The notes below the pieces were generated by a model. The model did no database searches, was not told the DNA's origin, and worked only from the letters and a program-made list of their open reading frames with translations. A stretch of DNA of 44,918 bases from Eubacteriales bacterium (GTDB taxonomy: Bacteria; Bacillota; Clostridia; Saccharofermentanales; Fastidiosipilaceae), in the NCBI GenBank assembly GCA_030537565.1, contig JAUNVS010000008.1:1-44918 (forward strand), given 5' to 3'. Position 1 is the stretch's first letter, and the number at the start of each line of letters is the position of its first letter. Both the position numbers and the translations under genes were made by a program. This document shows positions 7,820-15,790 of the stretch, piece after piece.

Positions 7820-8827
7820 CTAGGCCAAATCGCAGCCTCCTAGGCTTGCGTAAATAACCGCCTTTATCGTATGCATGCGATTTTCCGCCTCATCAAAAAC
7901 CAGTGAAGCCGGTGAGCGGAAGACCTCATCACTGACCTCCATTTCCGTGAGTCCGAAACGCTCGTGGATCGCCTCACCCACTGTCGTAAGACGATCGTGA
8001 AAGGATGGTAGGCAATGGAGGAAAATTGCTGAGTCAGATGCCCGAGCCATCATCTCAGAATTAACCTGATAGGGCTTTAGTTGTTTGATGCGATCAGCCC
8101 AGATTGACTCGTCTTCGCCCATCGACACCCAGATATCGGTGTAGATAATATCTTGGCCTCGACTCCCCTCAACGGGATCGTCCGTTAGCTTCAATTTGCA
8201 TGAATTCTGCTTCGCGATTTCCGTGCAAACATCGATCAGCTCCTGATCTGGCCAGAGCTCACGGGGACCACAGGCAGAGAAGTTCAAACCCATCTTCACG
8301 CAGGCGACCATCAGTGAGCGGGCGACATTATTTCGGCAGTCACCCATGAAGCAAAAATTCAAGCCCTCGAGCTTGCCGAAATGCTCTTCAATGGTCAGCA
8401 GGTCGGCCAACATTTGGGTGGGATGAAAGTCATCTGTCAGTCCGTTCCAGACTGGAACCCCCGAAGCCTCGGCGAGAGTTTCGACCGTCTTCTGGGCATA
8501 GCCACGGTACTCAATCCCATCGTAGAGCCGACCCAGGACCTTCGCAGTGTCCTCTATGGACTCTTTCTTCCCCATTTGTGAAGAACCTGGATCGAGGTAC
8601 GTCACACCAAGTCCGAGATCGCGGCCAGCAACCTCAAATGAACAGCGCGTGCGCGTCGAGGTTTTCTCAAAGAGCAAGACAATGTTCTTCCCGACGAAGC
8701 AGCGCTGATCCTTACCCGCTTTTTTCTCCGCCTTAAGTCGCTTCGATAAATCGAGCAATTCACGGATTTCTTCAGTGGAGTAATCCAACAGTTTTAAAAA
8801 CGAACGTCCTGTAAATACTGACGCCAT
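7820..8827 (-). CDS. argF: Ornithine carbamoyltransferase
   Basis: A 335-residue enzyme that makes citrulline from ornithine and carbamoyl phosphate, or the reverse in arginine fermentation. The carbamoyl-phosphate loop STRTR is at 57-61, HPTQ at 135-138, the ornithine-side DIWVSMGED at 231-239, and HCLPSFHD with the catalytic Cys at 271-278. The ATG at 8827 has GAGGAGG 5 nt upstream; an ATG six codons earlier is not supported. No arginine deiminase, carbamate kinase or other arg gene lies nearby, so the sequence does not tell whether the role is biosynthetic or catabolic. Confidence 0.95.
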   Translation of the reverse strand: MASVFTGRSFLKLLDYSTEEIRELLDLSKRLKAEKKAGKDQRCFVGKNIVLLFEKTSTRTRCSFEVAGRDLGLGVTYLDPGSSQMGKKESIEDTAKVLGRLYDGIEYRGYAQKTVETLAEASGVPVWNGLTDDFHPTQMLADLLTIEEHFGKLEGLNFCFMGDCRNNVARSLMVACVKMGLNFSACGPRELWPDQELIDVCTEIAKQNSCKLKLTDDPVEGSRGQDIIYTDIWVSMGEDESIWADRIKQLKPYQVNSEMMARASDSAIFLHCLPSFHDRLTTVGEAIHERFGLTEMEVSDEVFRSPASLVFDEAENRMHTIKAVIYASLGGCDLA

Positions 8828-8897
8828 CTTATCCTCCTCATACATTTAAAAATTGGCCAATCTTGATCAGATATATCCCAAAGGTTGATTCATCTCA

Positions 8898-9539
8898 TTA
8901 ATTCGACTCGCCGCTCGTCGACTTCGCTGAACTCTCCCCTGCGTCGGGCACTGGGCAAGTCGATACAATGGGACTCGTCTCAGCAGAGATCGGAAGCTCT
9001 GTATGCGTTGCGATGTAGGGTCCAATCTCCTCGACAGGCAGATTCTCAACCTCTAGAGGAGCGAAATATTCACCAACAACAAAGGCGAGCGTCGGAATCC
9101 AATTAACATCGTTGTCCTCAATAAACTTCGCCATGTCCTCCGACAGGTTCTCAGTATCCATGTAATAGACCTCTAGCCCCTCGGACTCGACCACCTCACG
9201 CAGTTTCGGGATAAAGACTCTGCAATCTGGGCATGTCTTACGCCCGATGTAGAGAAGGTAAGGTTTCCCAGAGGTCTGTAATCCCGCAAACGTCTGGGGA
9301 CTCAGAACCTTTAACGACTTCGTTTCCTGAATGTAGGCGCGATGTTCACGATAGGTCTGGATCTCAGAAAGAATTACAGGAGTACCGAAGTATGCGGCAA
9401 CCACAAGATACGTAAAAGCCACGACCCCCAAAATCGACAAGATAATCCGACCAACCCCTGGTTTCTTCGCCTTAATTCGCTTCGGCCGAAGCACCTCACT
9501 CGCTTCCTCTTGATTCATTCGCTGATCTTCTGTCGTCAT
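8898..9539 (-). CDS. Membrane-anchored thioredoxin-like protein with CPDC motif
   Basis: A 213-residue protein: a basic cytoplasmic N-terminus, one membrane helix at about 31-51, then an extracytoplasmic thioredoxin fold. The active-site loop GRKTCPDC has Cys103 and Cys106; the later WIPTLAF holds the cis-Pro typical of the fold. The layout resembles the so-called bacteriocin transport accessory proteins, which are thioredoxin-like; no bacteriocin gene is nearby, so a general thiol-disulfide role at the cell surface is more likely. The tail after residue 185 is Ser/Thr-rich and probably disordered. The start is supported by AAAGGA about 8 nt upstream. It lies 70 nt upstream of argF on the same strand and may be co-transcribed with it. 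Confidence 0.8.
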   Translation of the reverse strand: MTTEDQRMNQEEASEVLRPKRIKAKKPGVGRIILSILGVVAFTYLVVAAYFGTPVILSEIQTYREHRAYIQETKSLKVLSPQTFAGLQTSGKPYLLYIGRKTCPDCRVFIPKLREVVESEGLEVYYMDTENLSEDMAKFIEDNDVNWIPTLAFVVGEYFAPLEVENLPVEEIGPYIATHTELPISAETSPIVSTCPVPDAGESSAKSTSGESN

Positions 9540-9619
9540 AAATGCTGTCCTTTCTCGAAACTACTGCACCTATTTTATAGGAGTTTCGTAAAAAGTTTTT
9601 AAACAAAATTTAACCGCAA

Positions 9620-9652
9620 CAAAAATCCCCCACCCAATCGGAGGTAGGGGAT
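9620..9652 (-). terminator. Terminator of the Gfo/Idh/MocA-like gene
   Basis: Read on the minus strand, a 10-bp stem ATCCCCTACC/GGTGGGGGAT with one G-U pair and an 8-nt loop is followed by a T-run. Confidence 0.8.
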
Positions 9653-9680
9653 CTCAATTTAAAGACGATTCCGAGTGAAA

Positions 9681-10889
9681 TCAGATCTGGCCAGCACGTC
9701 GGGCCCGGACACGGGCGAGGACCTGTTGGCGTGGGTCGCGGGCCAATTCCTCTTCGCGGCGCTTGCGCTCAGCCTCGAGGCGAGCAGCAATCTCAGCCCG
9801 TTCGTCGTCGAAGAGCTCAGCGATCTCAAGCGTCTGACCCGTCTGAGCCGCCTCCTCTGCGAGGAGGGCGAGTCGATTGACCCGCTCGCAGCTCCGATTC
9901 GAGAGGCCTGCGTCGAGCGTCTTACGGATCTCTTCGGGAATCACACGGAAAAAGGCCGTCTCAGGATGTTTGAGTTCGTCATAGGCGAAGAGGAAGGCAG
10001 TAAAAAGTCCAACCGGACTGACTTTTAGATCCTCAATCTCCGTCTTCTCCGTATATTTCTTATTCATGATGTGAACACGACCGTTATGGAGCTCGACGAG
10101 TCCCTCACTGCCCATGATCCGAATTGCCATATCGCAGTCGACCGAAGATGCAGGCATCATGTCATCGACTCGGACATCGGCGAGGACACCGTGGTCCATC
10201 TGCAGCTGAATCATCGCAGCCGCAGCGTGGTGGTGACCATGCCCCTCCGAGCTATCTTCGCAGGCGGCGCAACTCATCGCCGCAACCCGCTGGATGGGCT
10301 CTTCGCTCAGGTAGCGCGCGAGGTCGAGCGCATCGAGGGCCATATGCGAAATCACGTGAACCTCGTGGCCCGCCTCATGACAGTCGTGAACCTGGCACTG
10401 GGCTTGGTGCGAGATCGAGACGCTGATCGAACGAACACAGCCGATCGCCTTTTCACTCGCAAGTCGCTTCACTGCATAGACCGCATCATCGAAACGCCGT
10501 GTCTGCATCGTCCAACAGAGTGCGCTGTGTTCCTGCGCCAGTGTGTAAAGTATTTCTAACTGCTCAGAGTCCTGTGTGATCGGACCCTCGCTACAGACTG
10601 AAATCCCACGTTCGAGGGCATACTTCGCCTCTTCTTCACGCTGACCACAGGGCGATGACAGGACGAGAACATCAGGAGTACAATCTTCGATCATCGTTTC
10701 GAAATCGCCGTAGAAGGTGACTTTTGGGTAGAGATGTTCACCCAGCTCTTCACAAACCATCACTGGCTCAGAAGCATCCCCCGAGGGACAAAAGCCAACG
10801 ATTTCCGCTTTTGGCTCTAAGTTCTTCTTCACGTGCTCAAAGGCAGGTGCGAAACGATCCACACGTCCCATCAATGCAATTTTTATCAT
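9681..10889 (-). CDS. Gfo/Idh/MocA-like protein with altered cofactor and catalytic motifs
   Basis: A 402-residue protein with the layout of NAD(P)-dependent sugar or inositol dehydrogenases: an N-terminal Rossmann-like half (1-125, with the typical VLVLSSP strand) and a C-terminal beta-sheet half, with a His-rich EGHGHHHA loop in the middle. Two hallmarks are missing. The N-terminal GxGxxG reads ALMGRVDRF, and the EKP motif reads EGP (Glu101-Gly102-Pro103), so the conserved Lys is absent. A charged, probably helical tail (about 350-402, Arg/Glu-rich) is added. It could be a non-oxidoreductase relative or an enzyme with a changed mechanism. The start has AAAGGAG upstream; the gene is monocistronic and divergent from the sulfatase gene. 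Confidence 0.75.
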   Translation of the reverse strand: MIKIALMGRVDRFAPAFEHVKKNLEPKAEIVGFCPSGDASEPVMVCEELGEHLYPKVTFYGDFETMIEDCTPDVLVLSSPCGQREEEAKYALERGISVCSEGPITQDSEQLEILYTLAQEHSALCWTMQTRRFDDAVYAVKRLASEKAIGCVRSISVSISHQAQCQVHDCHEAGHEVHVISHMALDALDLARYLSEEPIQRVAAMSCAACEDSSEGHGHHHAAAAMIQLQMDHGVLADVRVDDMMPASSVDCDMAIRIMGSEGLVELHNGRVHIMNKKYTEKTEIEDLKVSPVGLFTAFLFAYDELKHPETAFFRVIPEEIRKTLDAGLSNRSCERVNRLALLAEEAAQTGQTLEIAELFDDERAEIAARLEAERKRREEELARDPRQQVLARVRARRAGQI

Positions 10890-11183
10890 CGCCTTGCTCC
10901 TTTATATCCATATCAAAGAAATTGCTTTCTTTCTGCCTATAATAACAGCTATTTTTGAAAATTTCGTCTTTTCCTTGTGGAATCGCACATTTTTAAAATA
11001 AAAGATTCACGCCTGGATCGAAAATCGAGGCTGCTGCCTAAGTCAGCGAGCATTGATTCTCCCGACCCCGAGATTGGCGACGAAGTTCTCGATTCGAGCT
11101 ATACTGACCCAAAAGCTAGGGTTGAAATCGATCGTCACTAATATCGATGGCTTTATCTCGTACATGGAAAGTGAGTCGATCTT

Positions 11184-12746
11184 ATGAAAGCGAAGAATCT
11201 CCTCATGATCGTCGCCGACGATATGGGTGCCTGGGCCATGGGCACAAGTCCCAACCTCGATGTCATCACGCCCTGCCTCGATCGCCTCGCCGACGAAGGT
11301 GCCTATTTTGAAAACTTCTACTGCGCCTCCCCCGTCTGTTCACCAGCGCGCGCTTCGATTTTGACGGGCCTGATGCCCTCTGCTCACGGAGTCTTCGATT
11401 GGCTGCGAAGTGGCAATATCGACCGCAGCGAAATTCCAGAATCACTGGTCCAAGAACCGCTCTTCGCCGATGAAGATGGGTCCATCGACTATCTCGAGGG
11501 CCTCGAATGCTACAGTGAGCGCCTCGCCGAGGCTGGCTTCGACTGCCGCCTCAGTGGCAAGTGGCACCTCGGACAATCTCAAGCGATCGGGCATGGCTTT
11601 CGCTCTGACTTCTGCATCGCTCGTGGCGGTTGTTATTACATGCGTCCCGATGTGTACCGCAATCGTACACTTCAGTTTGAAGATGCCTATATCACAGATC
11701 TAATTAGCGATGACGCCTGCAAGCAAATCGATGAACTGGCCCAGTCAGATCGCCCGTTTTACCTGGCAGTCCACTACACGGCGCCCCATACACCCTGGGG
11801 CGAAGACCAGCACCCTGCGGAGTATTGGCGTCTTTATGAGAATTGTACTTTTGATGCGAGCCCGAAGATGGCAACCCATCCCTGGCAGGTTCCCAGTTGT
11901 GAACAGCCGCGCGAGCCAGGCCCCGAGCTACGAGCGAAAGCAGCTGCTGGTGAGGCGGCTGGGATCGAGGCCGTTGAGCGCTTCGAGGCCGATCGACGTC
12001 GCTTGCTTCGCGGCTACTATACTGCGATTACTGCGATGGATGCCGGGATTGCACGGATCTTAGATCGCCTCGATGAGCACGGCCTTAGCGATCAGACCTG
12101 GATTTGTTTTGTCTCAGATAATGGCATGAACCTCGGCCAACACGGCCTCTGGGGAAAGGGAAATGCGAGTTTTCCTCTCAATCTCTATGAGACGAGTTGT
12201 AAGGTCCCCTGCATCATGCGCCTGCCTGGCGTAATCCCTGCTGCTTTGAGGGTCAAAGACCTGCACAGCCACCTCGATTTCTTCCCGAGCATTCTCGAAT
12301 GTTTCGAGCTCGAAGCCAAGATCGATACGCCCCTGCGTGCAGGTCGATCGCTGTGGCCAAGTTTGATGAACTCGCAGCCTTCACCGTCTTCCATCCCGGC
12401 GGGTGAAGTCTGCGTCGTCGATGAATACGGTCCCAATCGAATGATTCGGCGAGGGAATTTCAAACTCATCCGGCGCTATCCTTATGGCCCCGATGAACTC
12501 TACGATCTCGCTCAGGATCCTGAAGAACAAATAAATCTAATTAATGATTCGAATCATTCGCAAGTCCGTCATGATTTGGACGTGGCCCTGCATCGCTGGG
12601 CAGACGAGCACCTCGATCCACGCCGGGATGGCTGCCGCGAGGCTGTCACAGGCTCTGGGCAGTTGGGCCTCGCAGCGGAGCGGGCAACGGGTCCCGTCTA
12701 CGCCGATCGGGATTTGCCGCTGGAGTACTTTGAGCGAAAAACGTAA
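11184..12746 (+). CDS. Type I sulfatase (formylglycine-dependent, Cys type)
   Basis: A 520-residue sulfatase of the alkaline-phosphatase superfamily. The metal-binding pair ADD is at 11-13 and the sulfatase signature CSPAR at 52-56, so Cys52 would be converted to formylglycine; GKWHLG is at 125-130 and a later SDNGMNLGQHG supplies more metal and sulfate contacts. There is no signal peptide, so it should act in the cytoplasm on imported sulfated sugars or similar esters. A Cys-type sulfatase in an anaerobe needs an anSME radical-SAM maturase, which is not in this window. The ribosome binding site is weak (GAGT about 8 nt upstream). The divergent neighbour is the Gfo/Idh-like gene; a sugar-pathway link is possible. 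Confidence 0.9.
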   Translation: MKAKNLLMIVADDMGAWAMGTSPNLDVITPCLDRLADEGAYFENFYCASPVCSPARASILTGLMPSAHGVFDWLRSGNIDRSEIPESLVQEPLFADEDGSIDYLEGLECYSERLAEAGFDCRLSGKWHLGQSQAIGHGFRSDFCIARGGCYYMRPDVYRNRTLQFEDAYITDLISDDACKQIDELAQSDRPFYLAVHYTAPHTPWGEDQHPAEYWRLYENCTFDASPKMATHPWQVPSCEQPREPGPELRAKAAAGEAAGIEAVERFEADRRRLLRGYYTAITAMDAGIARILDRLDEHGLSDQTWICFVSDNGMNLGQHGLWGKGNASFPLNLYETSCKVPCIMRLPGVIPAALRVKDLHSHLDFFPSILECFELEAKIDTPLRAGRSLWPSLMNSQPSPSSIPAGEVCVVDEYGPNRMIRRGNFKLIRRYPYGPDELYDLAQDPEEQINLINDSNHSQVRHDLDVALHRWADEHLDPRRDGCREAVTGSGQLGLAAERATGPVYADRDLPLEYFERKT

Positions 12747-12823
12747 AGATAAGACATTTTTAAGAATCTTAAAGACCCGTTGTCTATACTACTAAGATCC
12801 TTAATTGAGGGGGTATTTTAAAT

Positions 12824-13549
12824 ATGTTCGCTAAACAAGCACATGCACTTTTACAAAATTTAGCCCGTCTCCCACTAATTCTCGCAATTCTCTGTCTTGC
12901 CTATGGTGTGATGATCGTCTGTATTCAGGGGAATTTTGCTTCACAGGTCTATATCTGGTTTGTGGCGGCCGCTTTTTTTGGCCTCGCTTCCTACCTAGGT
13001 TGGCGCAAACTGCCCCTCGCCCTCCTCATCATCTACCTGATTTCTTTTGTCACGATCTGGGTTCTTCCTCATACTCAGCCGCGCTATCAGAAGGGCGAGA
13101 CGATCCTCGTTCTCGGCGCTGGCCTCCGCGGTGAAAATCCGTCGAAGATGCTGAAGAAACGCCTCGATGCTGCCGCCAAACTCCTGCAATCGCATCCTGA
13201 GACTAAGATCGTTGTTTCAGGTGGCCAGGGCCCTGACGAGGTGATTTCTGAAGCGGAGGCGATGGCGCGCTATCTCAAACTCAGTTACGACATCGATGCC
13301 GAACAGGAGAACGAATCCCGCTCGACCTATGAAAATCTCAAATTTTCGAGGGCCCTGATCCCCGATGGGAAGATCTGTCTGGTCAGTAGTGATTTCCATG
13401 TCTTCCGCGCCCGCCGCATGGCGATCCAGCAGGGCTATGATGAGGTTTCGGTCGCATTTCAGATGACAGACCCCTGGCTCTGGCCGCACTATTTTCTCCG
13501 TGAATCTGCTGCACTTGCCTTCGCAGCGATCAAAGGGCAGCTCCGCTAG
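12824..13549 (+). CDS. YdcF/SanA-family (DUF218) membrane protein
   Basis: A 241-residue protein with three hydrophobic segments in the first 85 residues, followed by a DUF218 domain. Family marks: ILVLGAGLRG, the repeated Lys/Arg-rich KRLDAAAKLL, IVVSGGQGPDE, SEAEAMARYL, ENESRSTYEN and VSSDFHVFRARRMA. DUF218 proteins such as SanA and ElyC affect envelope polysaccharide or peptidoglycan maturation; the biochemical activity is not settled. The start has GAGGGGG about 12 nt upstream, a little far. It lies 77 nt after the sulfatase gene on the same strand with no terminator seen between, so read-through is possible. Confidence 0.85.
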   Translation: MFAKQAHALLQNLARLPLILAILCLAYGVMIVCIQGNFASQVYIWFVAAAFFGLASYLGWRKLPLALLIIYLISFVTIWVLPHTQPRYQKGETILVLGAGLRGENPSKMLKKRLDAAAKLLQSHPETKIVVSGGQGPDEVISEAEAMARYLKLSYDIDAEQENESRSTYENLKFSRALIPDGKICLVSSDFHVFRARRMAIQQGYDEVSVAFQMTDPWLWPHYFLRESAALAFAAIKGQLR

Positions 13550-13676
13550 TCTCTGGAAGCGCTCTGGCAGGCTTTGTTAAATCTTGACTTGAAATCATAA
13601 AAGCGGATTTACGTCTATTAAAAGTCGCTCAGCCTCGTTAGAATGGGAGGAGACGTGATTTGAAAAGGAGGCTCCC

Positions 13677-14324
13677 ATGACAGATTTTAGCGATCAGGAA
13701 CGTGAGAATCAGCGAATCCAGGAAGAAGCGGCTGCTCAGTATTTTTCAGGGCTTAGGCGCGATGAATTTCAGATTGCATTTACGGAGGCGGAGATTCAGG
13801 CTCGGATCCAAGAGCTGGCCACTGCCATCGACCGAGACTATCGGCATAAAGAGCTGATTCTAGTCGCGATGTTAAAGGGAAGTACCCATTTTCTCTCGGA
13901 CCTCTCGCGCGCGATTGGTAAGGCCCACATCTTTGATTTCATCGCGGTAAAAGAGCGTTACCAAGCGATCCACCCGCTGCAGGCCCATCTCGAATTGACG
14001 AAGGATCTCAGCCTCGATATCGAGGGGCGCGACGTCCTCGTCCTCGAGGAGATTGTCCGCACCGGTTATACGACGGATTTCATGATCCGCCACCTCGAGA
14101 AGAAGCGTCCTCGTTCGATTAAGCTGGCCGCCTTCCTCTGTAATCCGCATCAGATGCTCCTCGACCTTCCCCTTCGATATGTCGGATTTGAAGTCGGTTT
14201 TGACCCATATGTCGGCTACGGCCTCGATTACAACGAATACGGGCGCTCTCTGCCCTTTATTGCCCGCCTAGATCCCAGTATTTTTAAGGATGTAAATCTT
14301 CCAAACCGTCGCAACAGACCTTAG
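13677..14324 (+). CDS. Hypoxanthine phosphoribosyltransferase-like protein with substituted active site
   Basis: A 215-residue protein clearly related to HPRT: AMLKGSTHFLSDL (around 64-76), DIEGRDVLVLEEI (114-126) and YVGYGLDYNEYGRSLPFI near the C-terminus. An acidic N-terminal extension of about 30 residues is unusual. Key positions differ. The PRPP loop reads EEIVRTG, so Arg128 replaces the Asp that acts as general base; the Lys that contacts the purine is replaced in FLCNP (usual LLDKP); and the Ser-Tyr of the flexible loop (usual AVSSYG) reads AVKERY. It may have another substrate or act as a non-catalytic protein. AAGGAGG precedes the ATG. Transcribed alone. Confidence 0.8.
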   Translation: MTDFSDQERENQRIQEEAAAQYFSGLRRDEFQIAFTEAEIQARIQELATAIDRDYRHKELILVAMLKGSTHFLSDLSRAIGKAHIFDFIAVKERYQAIHPLQAHLELTKDLSLDIEGRDVLVLEEIVRTGYTTDFMIRHLEKKRPRSIKLAAFLCNPHQMLLDLPLRYVGFEVGFDPYVGYGLDYNEYGRSLPFIARLDPSIFKDVNLPNRRNRP

Positions 14325-14392
14325 GCTGCAGTCGCTTGCAAGCTAACTTGGCAGCTAGCGGACTTGGCCGCGGACCATAACGCAAGCCGAGA

Positions 14393-14454
14393 TAAGAAAA
14401 GAGACCCTTCGTCGAGAAGATCTGCCATGCCGCGATCCTCTATGAAGGGTCTCT
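14393..14454 (-). terminator. Long-stem terminator of the tmk-ricT operon
   Basis: Arms AGAGACCCTTC and GAAGGGTCTCT (14400-14410 and 14444-14454) pair perfectly over 11 bp; the 33-nt interior can form a second helix of about 7 bp. On the minus strand the stem is followed by TTTTCTTAT, so it ends the ricT operon; on the plus strand the tail is not U-rich. Confidence 0.7.
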
Positions 14455-14476
14455 CTCAATTCATATCCGCTTTAGC

Positions 14477-15790
14477 TCAGGAGCTCGTCGGAGCACCCGA
14501 TGATCCCTGGCCCCTGCGACTTCGGCGAGAACTTCTTCCAGCTGCAGGGCGTTCAGTCCGCTTCGCCGCGGCACTGCGCTCACGACCTGGATTACGACGG
14601 GCCTTTGGCTTGCCAGCAGCACTGGCCTTCGGACGACCTGGGCGACTACTGCGCACCTCTGAACTGAGCCCGGTGCGAGTCTCAGACGAATTTCTACGGC
14701 TCTTCCGGGGGCGTCGGCGCCCCGAAGCGCTCCGTTTCTCCTCACTGCCATGACCCTTTGTATGCCGTTCAAGTTCAGGCTTAACTGAGGGAAAAATCTC
14801 GATCTCACGTCGCTCGCCCTGCTCGATACCTGGCTCAGATTCGAGGTCATATCTAGGGAGGAGGTTCGGATCCTCACTGTGCTCGAGAACCCACTTACTC
14901 ACCTCTTCCATCGCCGCCAACTTACGCGACTCCGGATCAGTAGCCCCATGACTCGGACAGCTGCAGTGCTCACAGTCTGGCTCACCATGGAGCTCATCAA
15001 AACTCATGCGCACAAGCTCGGATCCCGTCTGACCCGGCTCATCATCGACCTCAATCCAGCAGCACTCGCTGAGCACGTCAATCGCCTTTACACGCCCTGT
15101 CACCCGGGCTGTCCGCACCGTCTGACCATAGCGCGGCGCACGCTTACGTTGCTTCGTATACGTATCATTTTCATAGCGCAAGCAACAAAGCAAGCGCCCA
15201 CAGCTTCCCGAGATCTTACCTGGGCTCATGCTCAGGTTTTGATTTTTAACCATCTTAATCGAGACGGCAGCAAAGTCATCGAGGAAGCTCGAGCAACAGA
15301 GCTCGCGACCGCAGCGACTAACGCCGCCAACGCGCTTAGCTGCGTCACGGACGCCGATCTGACGCAGCTCGATGCGCATCTTAAATGTCGCGGCCAAATC
15401 TCGAACCAGGGCTCGAAAATCCACCCGTTCATCCGCAGTAAAATAAAATACAACCTTCGCATCATCGCGAAAGAACTGAACCGAAACTAAGCGCATCGCT
15501 AGCCCGTGCTCCCGCACGAGGAGGATCGCCGTCTTCAGCGCCTCCGCCTCTCGCTCATCCTGGGCCCTACGCTCAGCGAGATCCTCAGCATTGGCATGTC
15601 GAAGAACGGGCCTCAGCTCTGGGAGCTTGTTTGCATCGGGAAACTCGCGGGGCAAATAAGCGATGTAGCCAAGTTCTGGCCCCTGGATGGTATCGACAAC
15701 AACCGCCGCCCCTAAATCGTAATCTAAATCTCGCGGGTCAAATCTAAAAATCCGACCCTCTTTTCGGAAACGAACTCCGACTAGCTTCAT
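14477..15790 (-). CDS. ricT: RicT (YaaT/PSP1) iron-sulfur protein with long basic tail
   Basis: A 437-residue PSP1-domain protein. In Bacillus, RicT with RicA and RicF binds iron-sulfur clusters and helps RNase Y mature mRNAs. The conserved Cys set is seen as CGRELCC (Cys160, 165, 166) and CGRLLCC (Cys197, 202, 203). A second Cys/His group CEHCSCPSH (Cys273, 276, 278, His281) is extra to what I know of the family. From about 345 to 437 the protein is an Arg/Ser/Lys-rich tail that typical RicT (about 275 aa) lacks and that may bind RNA. The ATG at 15790 overlaps the holB stop (ATGA), giving translational coupling; an upstream GTG-type extension of 14 codons is not favoured. Confidence 0.9.
   Translation of the reverse strand: MKLVGVRFRKEGRIFRFDPRDLDYDLGAAVVVDTIQGPELGYIAYLPREFPDANKLPELRPVLRHANAEDLAERRAQDEREAEALKTAILLVREHGLAMRLVSVQFFRDDAKVVFYFTADERVDFRALVRDLAATFKMRIELRQIGVRDAAKRVGGVSRCGRELCCSSFLDDFAAVSIKMVKNQNLSMSPGKISGSCGRLLCCLRYENDTYTKQRKRAPRYGQTVRTARVTGRVKAIDVLSECCWIEVDDEPGQTGSELVRMSFDELHGEPDCEHCSCPSHGATDPESRKLAAMEEVSKWVLEHSEDPNLLPRYDLESEPGIEQGERREIEIFPSVKPELERHTKGHGSEEKRSASGRRRPRKSRRNSSETRTGLSSEVRSSRPGRPKASAAGKPKARRNPGRERSAAAKRTERPAAGRSSRRSRRGQGSSGAPTSS

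Noticed and set aside
12760-12772. Palindrome TTAAGAATCTTAA after the sulfatase gene
   Set aside because: No T-run for a terminator and no -35/-10 pair with good spacing nearby; too short to call an operator with confidence.
13550-13676. TTGACT at about 13583 as promoter of the HPRT-like gene
   Set aside because: No acceptable -10 box at 16-18 bp; the promoter is probably in this gap but cannot be placed.
14879-15490. Plus-strand 203-codon open frame opposite ricT
   Set aside because: RicT is recognised by its Cys motifs and is coupled to holB; the plus-strand frame has no ribosome binding site and no motif.
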